Shown here one piece after another: positions 51,857 to 60,778 of a stretch of 64,000 bases of DNA (the stretch's first letter is position 1; each line of letters begins with the position of its first letter). Both the position numbers and the translations under genes were made by a program. Under the pieces are notes generated by a model, which had not been told where the DNA came from, did no database searches, and saw nothing but the letters and a program-made list of their open reading frames with translations. The stretch is from a virus. The stretch is from IMG/VR virus record IMGVR_UViG_3300026488_000011, positions 121,492-185,491 of that record. One strand, 5' to 3'.

Positions 51857-51881
51857 GTATAGCGGGACTCCTGCTATACTC
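51855..51881 (+). terminator. Terminator of the frameshift operon
   Basis: A 9-bp stem GAGTATAGC/GCTATACTC is extended by weaker pairs and followed by TTTAATG. The TGA stop overlaps the start of the left arm. Confidence 0.7.
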
Positions 51882-51909
51882 TTTAATGTATATTTAATAA
51901 GGAGATATC

Positions 51910-52599
51910 GTGGAAGTAAAGTTACCATTTAAGATATATGTAGATGTTGATTCTTTACTGGATACTAGGTTTGCTTTACTTAGTTTTCTAGATAGCGAAT
52001 TAGCTGGTAAAGCGTTATTGAAAGATTATTACCACAGTAGGTTAGTAGATAGTTTTGGGTTAATAGATTTTTATAGGTTTAAAGAATTTTATCGTTTTAG
52101 AAATAAGAAGTTGTTACCATTATCGGTAAAGACAAAGATTACAGATATCATAATACAAGAAATAAGTTATGTGACTCTAAACCCACATATTCGTGAAGTA
52201 GTGAAGATACCGACTCTAACTATTAATACGTTTCCTTATAGATTAACAGAATCTGAAAAAGAGAACTTAGTTAAAGCTATTAGTTCCACGCTACCTAACT
52301 TAGAATACAAAATAGAAGTAACTTATTTTAATCCGTATAAAGACTTAACTGATTTTGACGATTATTATTCTATTATTATGTATGATGGAATAGAGTGGTT
52401 AGAGAATCACATAGTGGTCAGTAACATGAAAGAAAAAAATAAACCTGATACCAGATTATACATACCAGCGTTATTAAGATCGTTTGTGCCTGATGATGAA
52501 AAGCTAATAAAACAAACCTTCGAAGACTTAAAAAATTATATGTCGTATTTCATAGATCTTAAACCTATAAACGTGGATTATTTTTGCTTACCAAAATAA
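51910..52599 (+). CDS. Hypothetical protein
   Basis: This 229-residue mixed alpha/beta protein is rich in Tyr/Phe/Asp (FYRFKEFYRFRNKK, YFNPYKDLTDFDDYY). No family is recognised. It uses GTG as start (51910), seven bases after AAGGAG. It sits between the frameshift operon terminator and the convergent beta-like gene. It may be a virion or tail protein by neighbourhood; the evidence is weak. Confidence 0.5.
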   Translation: MEVKLPFKIYVDVDSLLDTRFALLSFLDSELAGKALLKDYYHSRLVDSFGLIDFYRFKEFYRFRNKKLLPLSVKTKITDIIIQEISYVTLNPHIREVVKIPTLTINTFPYRLTESEKENLVKAISSTLPNLEYKIEVTYFNPYKDLTDFDDYYSIIMYDGIEWLENHIVVSNMKEKNKPDTRLYIPALLRSFVPDDEKLIKQTFEDLKNYMSYFIDLKPINVDYFCLPK

Positions 52600-52606
52600 A
52601 AAAAGA

Positions 52607-52634
52607 ATACAGACCTAAATGTCTAGGTCTGTAT
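52607..52634 (-). terminator. Terminator of gene 52615-54288
   Basis: An 11-bp perfect stem ATACAGACCTA/TAGGTCTGTAT has loop AATGTC and is followed on the minus strand by TCTTTTTTTATTTTG. The TAG stop lies in the left arm. Confidence 0.88.
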
Positions 52635-54288
52635 CTAAAACTTCTTTTTCTAAGATGTTATCGTCTTGGAATTTTCCTTCTAACATTGTTTCTAATAACG
52701 TCAATCTTTCTTTCATTTCATCATCTAGTAGAATTTTACCGGATTCTATGTCGACTTTTACAAACGGATTAATTCTAAATCTCGGTGAAGGCGACTTTTT
52801 CGTAAGATATAGAATGTTTCCAATGTAAAGATCCTCGGCATGCAAGTTTCTACTAAACGCAGGGAATGAAGCATTCTTATCTCTCTCTACTCCTCTACCT
52901 CTATTCTGGTCTTCTAGTATAGACGTAATCTTAAACGCATAGTTATCTCCAGAATAATCTACCGGCATTAATGCTATATTAGTACTGCCACCTTTAATAC
53001 TGCTAAAAAACTTTTTAGGAGTGAATTGTTTGTTGAAGACGTTTTCCACGTCTCTAGTAGTTATTCTTTCTCCTTTCTTGTTATACTCCTTTATAATTCC
53101 ATAGAGAGATTTGTTTATACTGGAGATTGTTTCAAACATTAGGTAATATAGTACGTCGATATACTTATTGTCTATCTGCGTAGATCTCTTTTCATAATTA
53201 AGAATTAACTTATCATAGTTCTTAATTATGTAGAAAATCAAATCATAAAAGTCATCAACATAGACGCCATTTTCTCTTAATTTTGACTCTATGATAGGAT
53301 CGATGTAGCTGTCGATCAAAGATAGATATTCCTCCATACTGGATAATATTTTTTCCTGTCTATAGTTGTTTCTGAAAATAGTCTTACCTAATAACATCAT
53401 CCAGAATTCTTTTTCAGGCATTTTACTTCTACCGCTTAAAATATCCGGTAAGAAATTACTGAACTGATTTAGTAGGTCAAATGTAGTAATTAAACTACCT
53501 ACAATGGTATCTACAACAGGACTTACTTTGTCTTTAGGTACTAGGATCTTAATATCATGTGGTGTGTAGTTATCATCATTTAGGATTCTAGGTTTCTTTC
53601 CTACTGTTTCATAGACCGTATAATCTTTTTTCATATCTTCAGGCACTATACCTTTTATAATTTTAGGTTTAAATCCTAGATATTTTTCAAATGCTCCATA
53701 AAAGCCATGCTTTACAAATAGATATAATGCCATAGGTACTTTCTGATTCGTACCTTCCACTATTTTGTAAGCATGAGCTGTTATTATGGATACAGGAGTC
53801 TTGAGTCCATCTTTTATAACGTTCTTCTCTATCCTTTTAAAGATTAATTTGTCTTTAAGTAATCTTAAGAATACTTCTTTAGTAGTAGGAGATATTACGT
53901 AGTCGGTCAATACAGGCACAATGCTGTATACCGCATCAGAAAGACTAATGATGGCACCTCTCTCCGTATACGGTAGATAAAGTACTCTATTAATGTCTTC
54001 TCCCCTGAAGTTAAAGCTGAATACCACCTTATAGAGAGTAGATTTAGACGTATCAAGAGTAGTCTTACCACTCCCTTTAAACTGCTCGTTGTAAGACTCA
54101 TATGGAGAAAGCATTCTCCAACCATTATAACTAAGACCTATTTCTGGTGGTAAGGTAGCTACTCCTGATTTTATAATGCTGTCTAGATAGTATGGTATTT
54201 TTTCCACCAATGGTCTTACTAGGCCATCCATTGCTTTGTGGTTGATAGGCTTTCTGACTTTATCTACGGTCTTTTTATTTAAAGACAT
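52615..54288 (-). CDS. Candidate RNA polymerase beta N-terminal-like subunit
   Basis: This 557-residue protein's C-terminal RNLHAEDLYIGNILYL (480-495) and FRINPFVKVDIESGKI (504-519) parallel beta RDVHPTHYG...IGLINSLSVYA and FLETPYRKVTDGVV. RVLYLPYTERGAII with YSIVPVL (101-127) recalls the GTFIINGTERVIVSQL stretch, and KVPMALYLFVKHGF (183-196) recalls KLPATIILRALNY. Each match is weak alone, but they occur in the same order. Size and order fit the beta N-terminal subunit of split phiKZ/AR9-type polymerases. The alternative is an unknown virion protein near the capsid gene. Confidence 0.4.
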   Translation of the reverse strand: MSLNKKTVDKVRKPINHKAMDGLVRPLVEKIPYYLDSIIKSGVATLPPEIGLSYNGWRMLSPYESYNEQFKGSGKTTLDTSKSTLYKVVFSFNFRGEDINRVLYLPYTERGAIISLSDAVYSIVPVLTDYVISPTTKEVFLRLLKDKLIFKRIEKNVIKDGLKTPVSIITAHAYKIVEGTNQKVPMALYLFVKHGFYGAFEKYLGFKPKIIKGIVPEDMKKDYTVYETVGKKPRILNDDNYTPHDIKILVPKDKVSPVVDTIVGSLITTFDLLNQFSNFLPDILSGRSKMPEKEFWMMLLGKTIFRNNYRQEKILSSMEEYLSLIDSYIDPIIESKLRENGVYVDDFYDLIFYIIKNYDKLILNYEKRSTQIDNKYIDVLYYLMFETISSINKSLYGIIKEYNKKGERITTRDVENVFNKQFTPKKFFSSIKGGSTNIALMPVDYSGDNYAFKITSILEDQNRGRGVERDKNASFPAFSRNLHAEDLYIGNILYLTKKSPSPRFRINPFVKVDIESGKILLDDEMKERLTLLETMLEGKFQDDNILEKEVLDTDLDI

Positions 54289-54330
54289 TGCTCCTCCTTT
54301 TGTTTATTAAAATTTAATCGTTTGTATATG

Positions 54331-54356
54331 ACTTGGACATATTAATAATGTCCAGT
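54331..54356 (-). terminator. Weak hairpin after gene 54363-55448
   Basis: The stem ACT[T]GGACAT/ATGTCCAGT has one bulge and a 7-base loop. There is no U-tract on the minus strand (CATATACAAACG). It may act as a 3-prime end hairpin. Confidence 0.4.
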
Positions 54357-54362
54357 TAAAAA

Positions 54363-55448
54363 TTAGAAGATACCCTTTAATGTCTTAAAGACATCTAGGA
54401 TATCTCTAAACTCAGCTTTTTCAAGCTGACGTAGACTAAGCTCATGTCTAGCCAGACTATCCATTAGCTTTATGAACAGAGTCTCATTCTTCACAAGCAA
54501 CTCTCTTATGCTTACTAGAGACTCTACTCTAGTAGTTAACAGATTAAGATTATCTAAACACTCTGCCTTCAGAGTGTTTAGAATTGTTTCTTCTGTTAGT
54601 GAACTAATGGCGTCTTTATATACATGTTTAAATAGGTCTTCTTTTTCATCATCCACATACACATGTTTCTCTTTGGAAAGATATCCGTTTGTATAAGTCT
54701 TTATAGTAATAAAGTCTTTACTAGTATCTGTCTTCTTAGACACTAAGGGGATGACTTCTCCTAGGATGTTGACAAATCTTTTATGTGTAATATCGTTAGA
54801 TTCTAATCCTATTTCTATCACCACTTTACCGTTAGCGTCTAGTAGTAGTTTTCCTCCCTCTGTCTGTATATCGTCCAGTAAGAATTCGGATAGCGCTTCT
54901 ATGTTATTACTGAAATACATATTGAGTTTTCTATACTCCAGTACATTTGCTTCTCTAAGTAATTTCTCGTCTATGAAATCGACTAGTCTAATATCTATAT
55001 AACCAGATCTAAAGTGAGATTGCTTGTCTAGTATTTCTGATATCTCTTTTCTCACGTCCTCTGGTAAGTGTAGTGATTTATATTTGTAAACAAACTGTAA
55101 AGCTTCTAAATCAGCTTTATTATCTATATAGATGGTATAATATCTGATTATTACAATGCCTTTCGCATCAGGCTTTCCTTCTATTATCTTAGTAAGATAA
55201 GAGTTATATTCTACTGGCAGTATTATACCATCTCTACTATAGAATGCTTTTAGTCCATAGACATTAGTATACACATGCATTCTATGGTGTGGTCTTTTAT
55301 AATAAAAGTTCATGTTAGGTTTATCCATTGGACTGGATAACTTTAATCGACTAAATCTCCCTGAGTCTACATGACTTATATATGGAAAATAATCGTCATA
55401 GTCTTTTTCCGGGTCTACCCCGGTCAATACTTTATCATCAATTACCAT
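54363..55448 (-). CDS. Hypothetical protein upstream of the beta-like gene
   Basis: In this 361-residue protein, residues 1-250 are mixed alpha/beta (YISHVDSGRFSRLKLSSPMD, MHVYTNVYGLKAFYSRDGII). The C-terminal 80 residues form a leucine-rich coiled coil (LLTTRVESLVSIRELLVKN). No family is recognised. I start it at 55448, where AAAGGAG is five bases away; the upstream ATG at 55529 has no site. It is cotranscribed with 52615-54288 and may be virion-associated or a polymerase partner. Confidence 0.5.
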   Translation of the reverse strand: MVIDDKVLTGVDPEKDYDDYFPYISHVDSGRFSRLKLSSPMDKPNMNFYYKRPHHRMHVYTNVYGLKAFYSRDGIILPVEYNSYLTKIIEGKPDAKGIVIIRYYTIYIDNKADLEALQFVYKYKSLHLPEDVRKEISEILDKQSHFRSGYIDIRLVDFIDEKLLREANVLEYRKLNMYFSNNIEALSEFLLDDIQTEGGKLLLDANGKVVIEIGLESNDITHKRFVNILGEVIPLVSKKTDTSKDFITIKTYTNGYLSKEKHVYVDDEKEDLFKHVYKDAISSLTEETILNTLKAECLDNLNLLTTRVESLVSIRELLVKNETLFIKLMDSLARHELSLRQLEKAEFRDILDVFKTLKGIF

Positions 55449-55511
55449 CTCTTCTCCTTTATCCACTAGACGCACTATCCGAATTCCGGCTCTAATGTAG
55501 TAGTACTGTCT

Positions 55512-55579
55512 AAATGATATATAGATCATTTAGATTCTATGTTCGTTCTTTATCAGTAGTCTACCTTAATGATATATAG
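55512..55579. repeat. Duplicated AATGATATATAG element in the 55449-55624 leader
   Basis: AATGATATATAG occurs at 55513-55524 and 55568-55579, 55 bases apart. The first copy is part of an inverted repeat AAATGAT-ATATAG-ATCATTT (55512-55531). This is the largest gene-free stretch in the window (176 bases) and precedes the 54363-55448 gene, so it may hold promoters or an operator. Function unproven. Confidence 0.5.
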
Positions 55580-55594
55580 AGGAAACGAGATAGA

Positions 55595-55622
55595 CACTAG
55601 AGGTCTAAATAGACCTCTAGTG
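55595..55622 (-). terminator. Hairpin after gene 55625-56347
   Basis: A 12-bp perfect stem CACTAGAGGTCT/AGACCTCTAGTG has loop AAAT. The stop codon lies just outside it. A weak U-tract (TCTATCTCGTTT) follows on the minus strand. Confidence 0.7.
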
Positions 55623-55624
55623 AA

Positions 55625-56347
55625 TTAATTTGTGCCTTGATAAAATCTGATAATATTGTGTTTAGCTTTTTCTGGTAAACCATCTACTGCTTTTTCTAGA
55701 CTGATTGTTTTACCAATTTGTTTTCTATTTCCAGGATGAGCTAATGTAGAAATTAGTTCTACTAGTCTCTCATAGTTCTTTTTGGATTTTACACCCCATC
55801 TCCATTCATAATCGTATCTGGATAGATTAATAGGAGAGAATGCTCCGTTCTTGCCTAGTAAAAATACCTTATTTAGTACTTTAAACAATAATTGGAATTT
55901 AGATATGTCATCAGTGTTAGCTATATTAATAATAGCTAAATATAGATCATAATTTTTACCTGCACCATACTTAGCATCCATTACCCTTTTAGGATCCATT
56001 TCTTTCTTGTAAGTAGCCAGTCTGGTCGCTAATGATCTAGTTAAAGGGGATTTTTTAAGATTCTCTAATAACTCGTCTAAATCTTTGCTACTTCTCAATA
56101 CTTCTTCTACGTATTGCGGAGTGTTCACATCCAGTTGTGTAACGTCAACTTTCTTTTTAGTTTGTTTAGGTTTTACAACTTTAGTTTCTTCAGTATTTAC
56201 AACTTTAGTTTCTTCGGCAGGTGCTTCCTCTTCTACTTTTGGAGGAAGTTCTTCAATTTCTTCTGGTTTTGTGATATTCTCTTCTACCTGCTTTACTTCC
56301 TCTTCTACTTTTTTTGTTCTTCTAGTCCTAGTAGTTCTTTTGGCCAT
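55625..56347 (-). CDS. Hypothetical virion-associated protein downstream of the capsid gene
   Basis: In this 240-residue protein the N-terminal 75 residues are a low-complexity Lys/Glu/Pro tail with a duplicated EETKVV unit, encoded by a 20-base direct repeat (56172-56191 and 56196-56215). The C-terminal 160 residues are a compact helical domain (YVEEVLRSSKDLDELLENLK, NYERLVELISTLAHPGNRKQ). No family is recognised. Its place directly after the major capsid gene suggests a head-related role such as decoration, scaffold or internal protein. AAGGAG precedes the ATG. Confidence 0.5.
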   Translation of the reverse strand: MAKRTTRTRRTKKVEEEVKQVEENITKPEEIEELPPKVEEEAPAEETKVVNTEETKVVKPKQTKKKVDVTQLDVNTPQYVEEVLRSSKDLDELLENLKKSPLTRSLATRLATYKKEMDPKRVMDAKYGAGKNYDLYLAIINIANTDDISKFQLLFKVLNKVFLLGKNGAFSPINLSRYDYEWRWGVKSKKNYERLVELISTLAHPGNRKQIGKTISLEKAVDGLPEKAKHNIIRFYQGTN

Positions 56348-56404
56348 ATAAACTCCTTAATATTATTGTATAATGTTTCAAAGTAAACAAAGATAAAAAT
56401 AATG

Positions 56405-56430
56405 CAGTAGGAGGCCAAGCCTCGCTACTG
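56405..56430 (-). terminator. Terminator of the major capsid gene
   Basis: An 11-bp stem CAGTAGGAGGC/GCCTC-CTACTG has one bulged base and loop CAA. It is GC-rich for this genome and is followed on the minus strand by CATTATTTTTATC. Confidence 0.88.
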
Positions 56431-56449
56431 ATTATATGTTTTGTTACTA

Positions 56450-58561
56450 TTAAACAGTTTTCATTTGTACTGGAACTTTTCCAAGCACTGCATCGATATT
56501 TGTGATGTTGAATACACCTATTACTGGTAGGTTAGGTACATGTCTATATCTTGGCATAGTTGTAAGTTCAGTTCTTGTTGCACCGTTTACAGTTTTAAGA
56601 ACGTTAATTACTAACTCTGGGCTCCAGAAGCATTGACCGAAGTTTAATGGATTTGGTTCTTTATTTCTTGCATCGTCAAATACACCGAATGAGAATACTA
56701 CTTTACCTCTGATTAGTGGGTTAGCAGATGTTCTAATTTCATAGTTGAATTGTGCATCGTTTGCAATTCCACCATCTTCTAGTAAGAATTGACCAATTAC
56801 TGGATCTGTACCAATAATAATTGTAGGTTTAAGATCTGGTCTAAGTGTGCTTAATGCAATTCCATAGTTAGATTCTAGGAATGCTCTAGTAGCTGCATTT
56901 TTGATTTTTAATACAAGAGCTTTTCTAATGTCTTCATCTCTAGTATTGCTGTTAATAGAATCTACTAGTTGAGTTAAGTCTAATGTTTGTTCATCGAACC
57001 ATTTATTAACTAGTTTATCAGAAACACCAGTCATTTTCACGTCGATTGTTTTAGCTGTTCTTAGGTAATCGATAAGACCAGTTAATACTTTAAATCCGCT
57101 CATGTTCATTTTCGCTCTAGTAGCGTTGATTTGTGTATTTAAATATGTTGCGTCACCATCGTCACCATTTATTACTACTGGCAATTGTACAGTAATACCA
57201 GTTCTATAAGGTACTGTAAATACTTCTGTGTAAACATCAGCTGTTACCAATAGACCTCTCATTCTTGCGTTTGTGTTTGTTAGGTAAGCTTCTACTTCAA
57301 AACCTTCCGCTTTAAGAGTTTTGAACACATCTTCAAATTGTCCGTAAACTTCAGTTGTAGGATCTACAATGTTTCCTGCTGCATCAATAACTTGTACTAA
57401 TCTGAATTCGTTTACGTATACTGAAATGTCTCCGTATTGAGTGTTTCCACTACCGCTCATTACTAGTTTAAGTTTAGCTGTATAACCTTCTGGTAATCCA
57501 CCTAAGATTTGTGAATCAGCACCAGTAGCTGTTTTAGTCTCACCAGCGATCATTGCAAGATCTTCACTACTAAATGTAAGGATTAAATCTTTGCTATGGT
57601 CTCTTGTGCTGTATGTAAAGAATGCTGGTAATTGACTTAGATCATGTTTGAAGTATTCTGTAACTTCATTACCTTCACTATCTTTACCAGTTAGGCTGCT
57701 GTAAAGTGCAGTGATTTTCACATTAGCATCAAGTGCATCAGTTTCATCCATAGTTCCTCTAGCTAACATGCTATCAGTTTGAGAAATACCTAATAGGTTT
57801 ACTTCTTGACCAACTTTAAGAGGTGCTGTAGTTACGCTCTCACCATTATAGTTAACTACTGTTCTAAGTGCATCTACAAATTTGTCTGCTGATTGAGTTC
57901 TATAAACAGGAACTAATCTGTTTTTATCCACATCAATTTTCTCAGGATCATTTACAATTTTAACCAATGGTGTTTTATCAAACATAGTTTTGTTTACTGC
58001 ACCATCAATACTTCTTGTAACCTCTTTGATTACGCTGTCAATAACTGCTGTTACAGTAGCACCTGCTGATTTAGGGTCTACAGGAATGATTGGGAAGAAT
58101 AGTTCTACTACAGGGTCTTGTTGCATTACCATTGTGTTATATAGTACTGTGAAGAATACTGATGGTTTTACATTCTGACCATCGAATGCTTCAAAACCTG
58201 CACTAATATCATCTCCATCGAAAATTGTAGCATCAATTACTACAGCTTCGTTACCTACTTCTGGTAGGCTTCTGTTCTTAACGATTGTTTTAATTACTTC
58301 AGGTGTAGCTGTTGCGTATAGAGCTGCTTTTTTAGCTGCTTCTGCTACGTGTTCAGGAATTTTACCACCTTCAAGTTCGATTGTTTCAAAAGCTGCTTCA
58401 ATAGCGCTTTCTACAGTCGATGCTGATTCTCTAGCTGCTTCTGCAGTAACTGCATCAACGCCTTCAAATCCAGTTAAAGCTAATGCTGCATTTTTATTAG
58501 CTGATCCAGCCACAGCATCAAGTTCTCTCTTTAATACTTCTCCAAGTTTTCTAATGTTCAT
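56450..58561 (-). CDS. Probable major capsid protein (jumbo-phage type)
   Basis: In this 703-residue protein, an Ala/Glu-rich helical N-terminal region (residues 1-100) looks like a cleavable delta domain. The body is beta-rich, and a C-terminal segment FGQCFWSPELVINV, GATRTELTTMPRYRH, NLPVIGVFNITNI resembles the capsid proteins of large myophages (about 700-750 residues in phiKZ-type phages). Codon use is notably more Gly/Ala/Val-rich and regular than its neighbours, as expected for the most abundant virion protein. It has its own leader and a strong terminator. The prohead protease gene at 61356 would process it. Confidence 0.7.
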   Translation of the reverse strand: MNIRKLGEVLKRELDAVAGSANKNAALALTGFEGVDAVTAEAARESASTVESAIEAAFETIELEGGKIPEHVAEAAKKAALYATATPEVIKTIVKNRSLPEVGNEAVVIDATIFDGDDISAGFEAFDGQNVKPSVFFTVLYNTMVMQQDPVVELFFPIIPVDPKSAGATVTAVIDSVIKEVTRSIDGAVNKTMFDKTPLVKIVNDPEKIDVDKNRLVPVYRTQSADKFVDALRTVVNYNGESVTTAPLKVGQEVNLLGISQTDSMLARGTMDETDALDANVKITALYSSLTGKDSEGNEVTEYFKHDLSQLPAFFTYSTRDHSKDLILTFSSEDLAMIAGETKTATGADSQILGGLPEGYTAKLKLVMSGSGNTQYGDISVYVNEFRLVQVIDAAGNIVDPTTEVYGQFEDVFKTLKAEGFEVEAYLTNTNARMRGLLVTADVYTEVFTVPYRTGITVQLPVVINGDDGDATYLNTQINATRAKMNMSGFKVLTGLIDYLRTAKTIDVKMTGVSDKLVNKWFDEQTLDLTQLVDSINSNTRDEDIRKALVLKIKNAATRAFLESNYGIALSTLRPDLKPTIIIGTDPVIGQFLLEDGGIANDAQFNYEIRTSANPLIRGKVVFSFGVFDDARNKEPNPLNFGQCFWSPELVINVLKTVNGATRTELTTMPRYRHVPNLPVIGVFNITNIDAVLGKVPVQMKTV

Positions 58562-58619
58562 TTGTTCTCCTTATATAGATTTGGATATCATAAAATAGCT
58601 ACAATAGCATACATGTATA

Positions 58620-59195
58620 CTACCTATTCATAGCGAGATAGGCATTGAATTGTCTTAACAGTAAGTATCTGTATAGTTCATTATCTCTTACGGTCGGTAA
58701 GAGCCTGTTCAGTATTTGTTCTAGTAACTCACCGTAAATAGTATCTGGAATATCTCCATTACTAGATAATAATGTCATAGTATATTTATCGACTACTACG
58801 TATTTGCTATTCATGTGTTCTATCACTTCCACATCTAATGGAAGTACTTCTCGTAACGCTTCAGTTAAAGAAGGTAAAACTACCTGAAAATCATCCACAT
58901 TCCCCAGGAAGTTATTCATGAATTTTCTGTCTAAAATTAAGCCACTCAAGTCTCTTCTTAAATAAAAGAGCGAATTAAACGTAGCAATCAATCCTAATTC
59001 TGTCGGAGTTAACATAGATAGAGCTCTCGCTAAACTTCCGCTGTCGATAACACTATAGGTACTATCTTTATGCAAAATATAATTAGCGTGTTTAGAAAAC
59101 AGATCTAAAACTTCTGTATTATTTTTTAAATCTTCCGGTATGAAAAGTATCGGAATAGGTGATTTCTTAACACCATGTTGTACTGTGTATTTCAT
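58620..59195 (-). CDS. Hypothetical protein upstream of the capsid gene
   Basis: In this 191-residue, largely helical protein the most regular part is residues 120-190 (EVIEHMNSKYVVVDKYTMTL, GELLEQILNRLLPTVRDNEL). No family is recognised. It is the gene before the capsid gene and divergent from the helicase; a head or assembly role is possible by context only. AAGGAT precedes the ATG. Confidence 0.5.
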   Translation of the reverse strand: MKYTVQHGVKKSPIPILFIPEDLKNNTEVLDLFSKHANYILHKDSTYSVIDSGSLARALSMLTPTELGLIATFNSLFYLRRDLSGLILDRKFMNNFLGNVDDFQVVLPSLTEALREVLPLDVEVIEHMNSKYVVVDKYTMTLLSSNGDIPDTIYGELLEQILNRLLPTVRDNELYRYLLLRQFNAYLAMNR

Positions 59196-59262
59196 TTCTT
59201 ATCCTTCATACTTTTATAGATAGGCATGTTTTGAATCATTTAAAGCTAAGCAAAGGAGAATC

Positions 59263-60738
59263 ATGAACGCAATAGAAGCATTAGTAAAGACCATACTACT
59301 TTTAGCTACAGAGAAAAAACTATACAATGGACTAAAATCTGAGTATATTGGACGTGAAATAATTAAACACATTATGTTAAATAAAGGTAAGTATTTTAAC
59401 GGCGACGCAGAATTATTGAACAATCTGTTAAATATCTTAAATAATATTCTAGAGGAAGGAATAGAAGATCCGAGTAGTTTAGCAAGCAGTTTAGCTACAG
59501 CGTTAATAGATAGACCGACTCTTTCTACGTTAGTATTACAGGAGATAAGTAACAAGGTAGATGCCACTGCCTATAGAGTAAAAAAGAATGAGTTAATAAA
59601 CTTTCTAGCTATGTTACAAGTTAAAGACATCCTGGACGGTACCAGAAGGAAATTAAAAGGCAACGTGAACGTCAAAAAACTAGTAAGTGAATTAGTAGAG
59701 AAGATACATGAAATAGTAGACTTTGAAGAGATACAGGACGATAGCATAATATCTGAAGTAGATTTTGATAACGACGATAAGCTCCATAAAGCAGTAGAAG
59801 ACTCAGCAGCATTATTAGAATCAAATACGGTATTCAGCACGGGATGGAGCTGTATAAATGAAATGTTACAAGGAGGATTACGTAAAGGAGAATTTGTATT
59901 AATCTCGGCATTACCGCATAATTATAAGTCTGGATTTACGAAATCATTATTCTTGCAAATAGCTAGATTAAATAAACCTCAACTAGAAGACAAAGATAAA
60001 AAACCACTGATGATATTTTTCAGTTTTGAAGAAGATATGAATGTAGTACTCATGTTCTTCTATAGTTATTTTAAATTTCTAAAAGAAGGTGTAGCAGTAG
60101 ACCCATCAAAGGACAAAATAGACAGGGACGAAATGAAAAACGTGCTTAAGAAATATATGAAAGAAGAATCAAATTTTGATTTAAAAATATTGCGAATGGA
60201 CCCGTCTAAAACAACATACATGAAAATGGTAGACATAATAGATAAGTACAATAAGAATGGTTACGAAGTTCAAGCAGTATTTGCAGATTACTTATCCCAA
60301 ATAAGTACAGAAGGCTGTGTGCAAAAAGGACCTGCAGGTACAGAGTATAAAGATTTGTTTAAGAGAATGAGAAACGAAATGACAAAAAGAAAAATACTAT
60401 TTGTAACACCACACCAGATTTCTACAGAGGCTAAAAGATTAATTAAGAATGGTATTCCTGCTATTGAGTTTGTTAAACATTTACCTGGTAAAGGTTATTA
60501 CGCACATAGTAGTCAATTAGATCAAGAAGTAGATTTAGAGATATTTCTACATAAGGCTACTGTAAATAGAAAACCAGTGTTAACGGTACAAAGAGGTAAA
60601 CATAGGATACCTACTATAGTAGACGAAGACAAATTATTCACCATGTTACAATTCCCTAAGAAAGCACCAATACCAGAAGACTGCGAGCATTTTAAACCTT
60701 GTCAGAACACTAATCTAGATGAAGACTTCGGATTTTAA
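59263..60738 (+). CDS. DnaB-like replicative helicase with variant Walker A
   Basis: This 491-residue protein has a RecA/DnaB-type core. FSTGWSCINEMLQGGLRKGE leads into ISALPHNYKSGFTKS at 214-228, where canonical GxxGxGKT/S is replaced by ALPHNYKSG but Lys222 and Ser223 remain. IFFSFEE near 248 is the Glu-containing strand, VFADYLSQ near 339-346 is Walker B, and LFVTPHQ near 380 is the sensor His/Gln loop. The N-terminal 190 residues are a helical domain. It would unwind the phage replication fork. Large phages commonly encode DnaB-type helicases. AAAGGAG precedes the ATG. Confidence 0.8.
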   Translation: MNAIEALVKTILLLATEKKLYNGLKSEYIGREIIKHIMLNKGKYFNGDAELLNNLLNILNNILEEGIEDPSSLASSLATALIDRPTLSTLVLQEISNKVDATAYRVKKNELINFLAMLQVKDILDGTRRKLKGNVNVKKLVSELVEKIHEIVDFEEIQDDSIISEVDFDNDDKLHKAVEDSAALLESNTVFSTGWSCINEMLQGGLRKGEFVLISALPHNYKSGFTKSLFLQIARLNKPQLEDKDKKPLMIFFSFEEDMNVVLMFFYSYFKFLKEGVAVDPSKDKIDRDEMKNVLKKYMKEESNFDLKILRMDPSKTTYMKMVDIIDKYNKNGYEVQAVFADYLSQISTEGCVQKGPAGTEYKDLFKRMRNEMTKRKILFVTPHQISTEAKRLIKNGIPAIEFVKHLPGKGYYAHSSQLDQEVDLEIFLHKATVNRKPVLTVQRGKHRIPTIVDEDKLFTMLQFPKKAPIPEDCEHFKPCQNTNLDEDFGF

Positions 60739-60750
60739 TAAAAAAGAAAA

Positions 60751-60778
60751 GAGAGTTAGGCAATTTCACCTAACTCTC
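60751..60778 (-). terminator. Terminator of gene 60756-61262
   Basis: A 10-bp stem GAGAGTTAGG/CCTAACTCTC has an 8-base loop and is followed on the minus strand by TTTTCTTTTTTATT. The stop codon is in the left arm. Confidence 0.88.

Noticed and set aside
56172-56215. CRISPR-like or mobile repeat
   Set aside because: It is only a 20-base duplication encoding a repeated EETKVV unit in a disordered protein tail. No arrays or inverted-repeat-bounded elements were seen anywhere in the window.
56450-58561. FDGDD in the capsid protein as an RNA polymerase NADFDGD site
   Set aside because: The surrounding sequence is unlike beta-prime and the gene has capsid features and strong expression signals.
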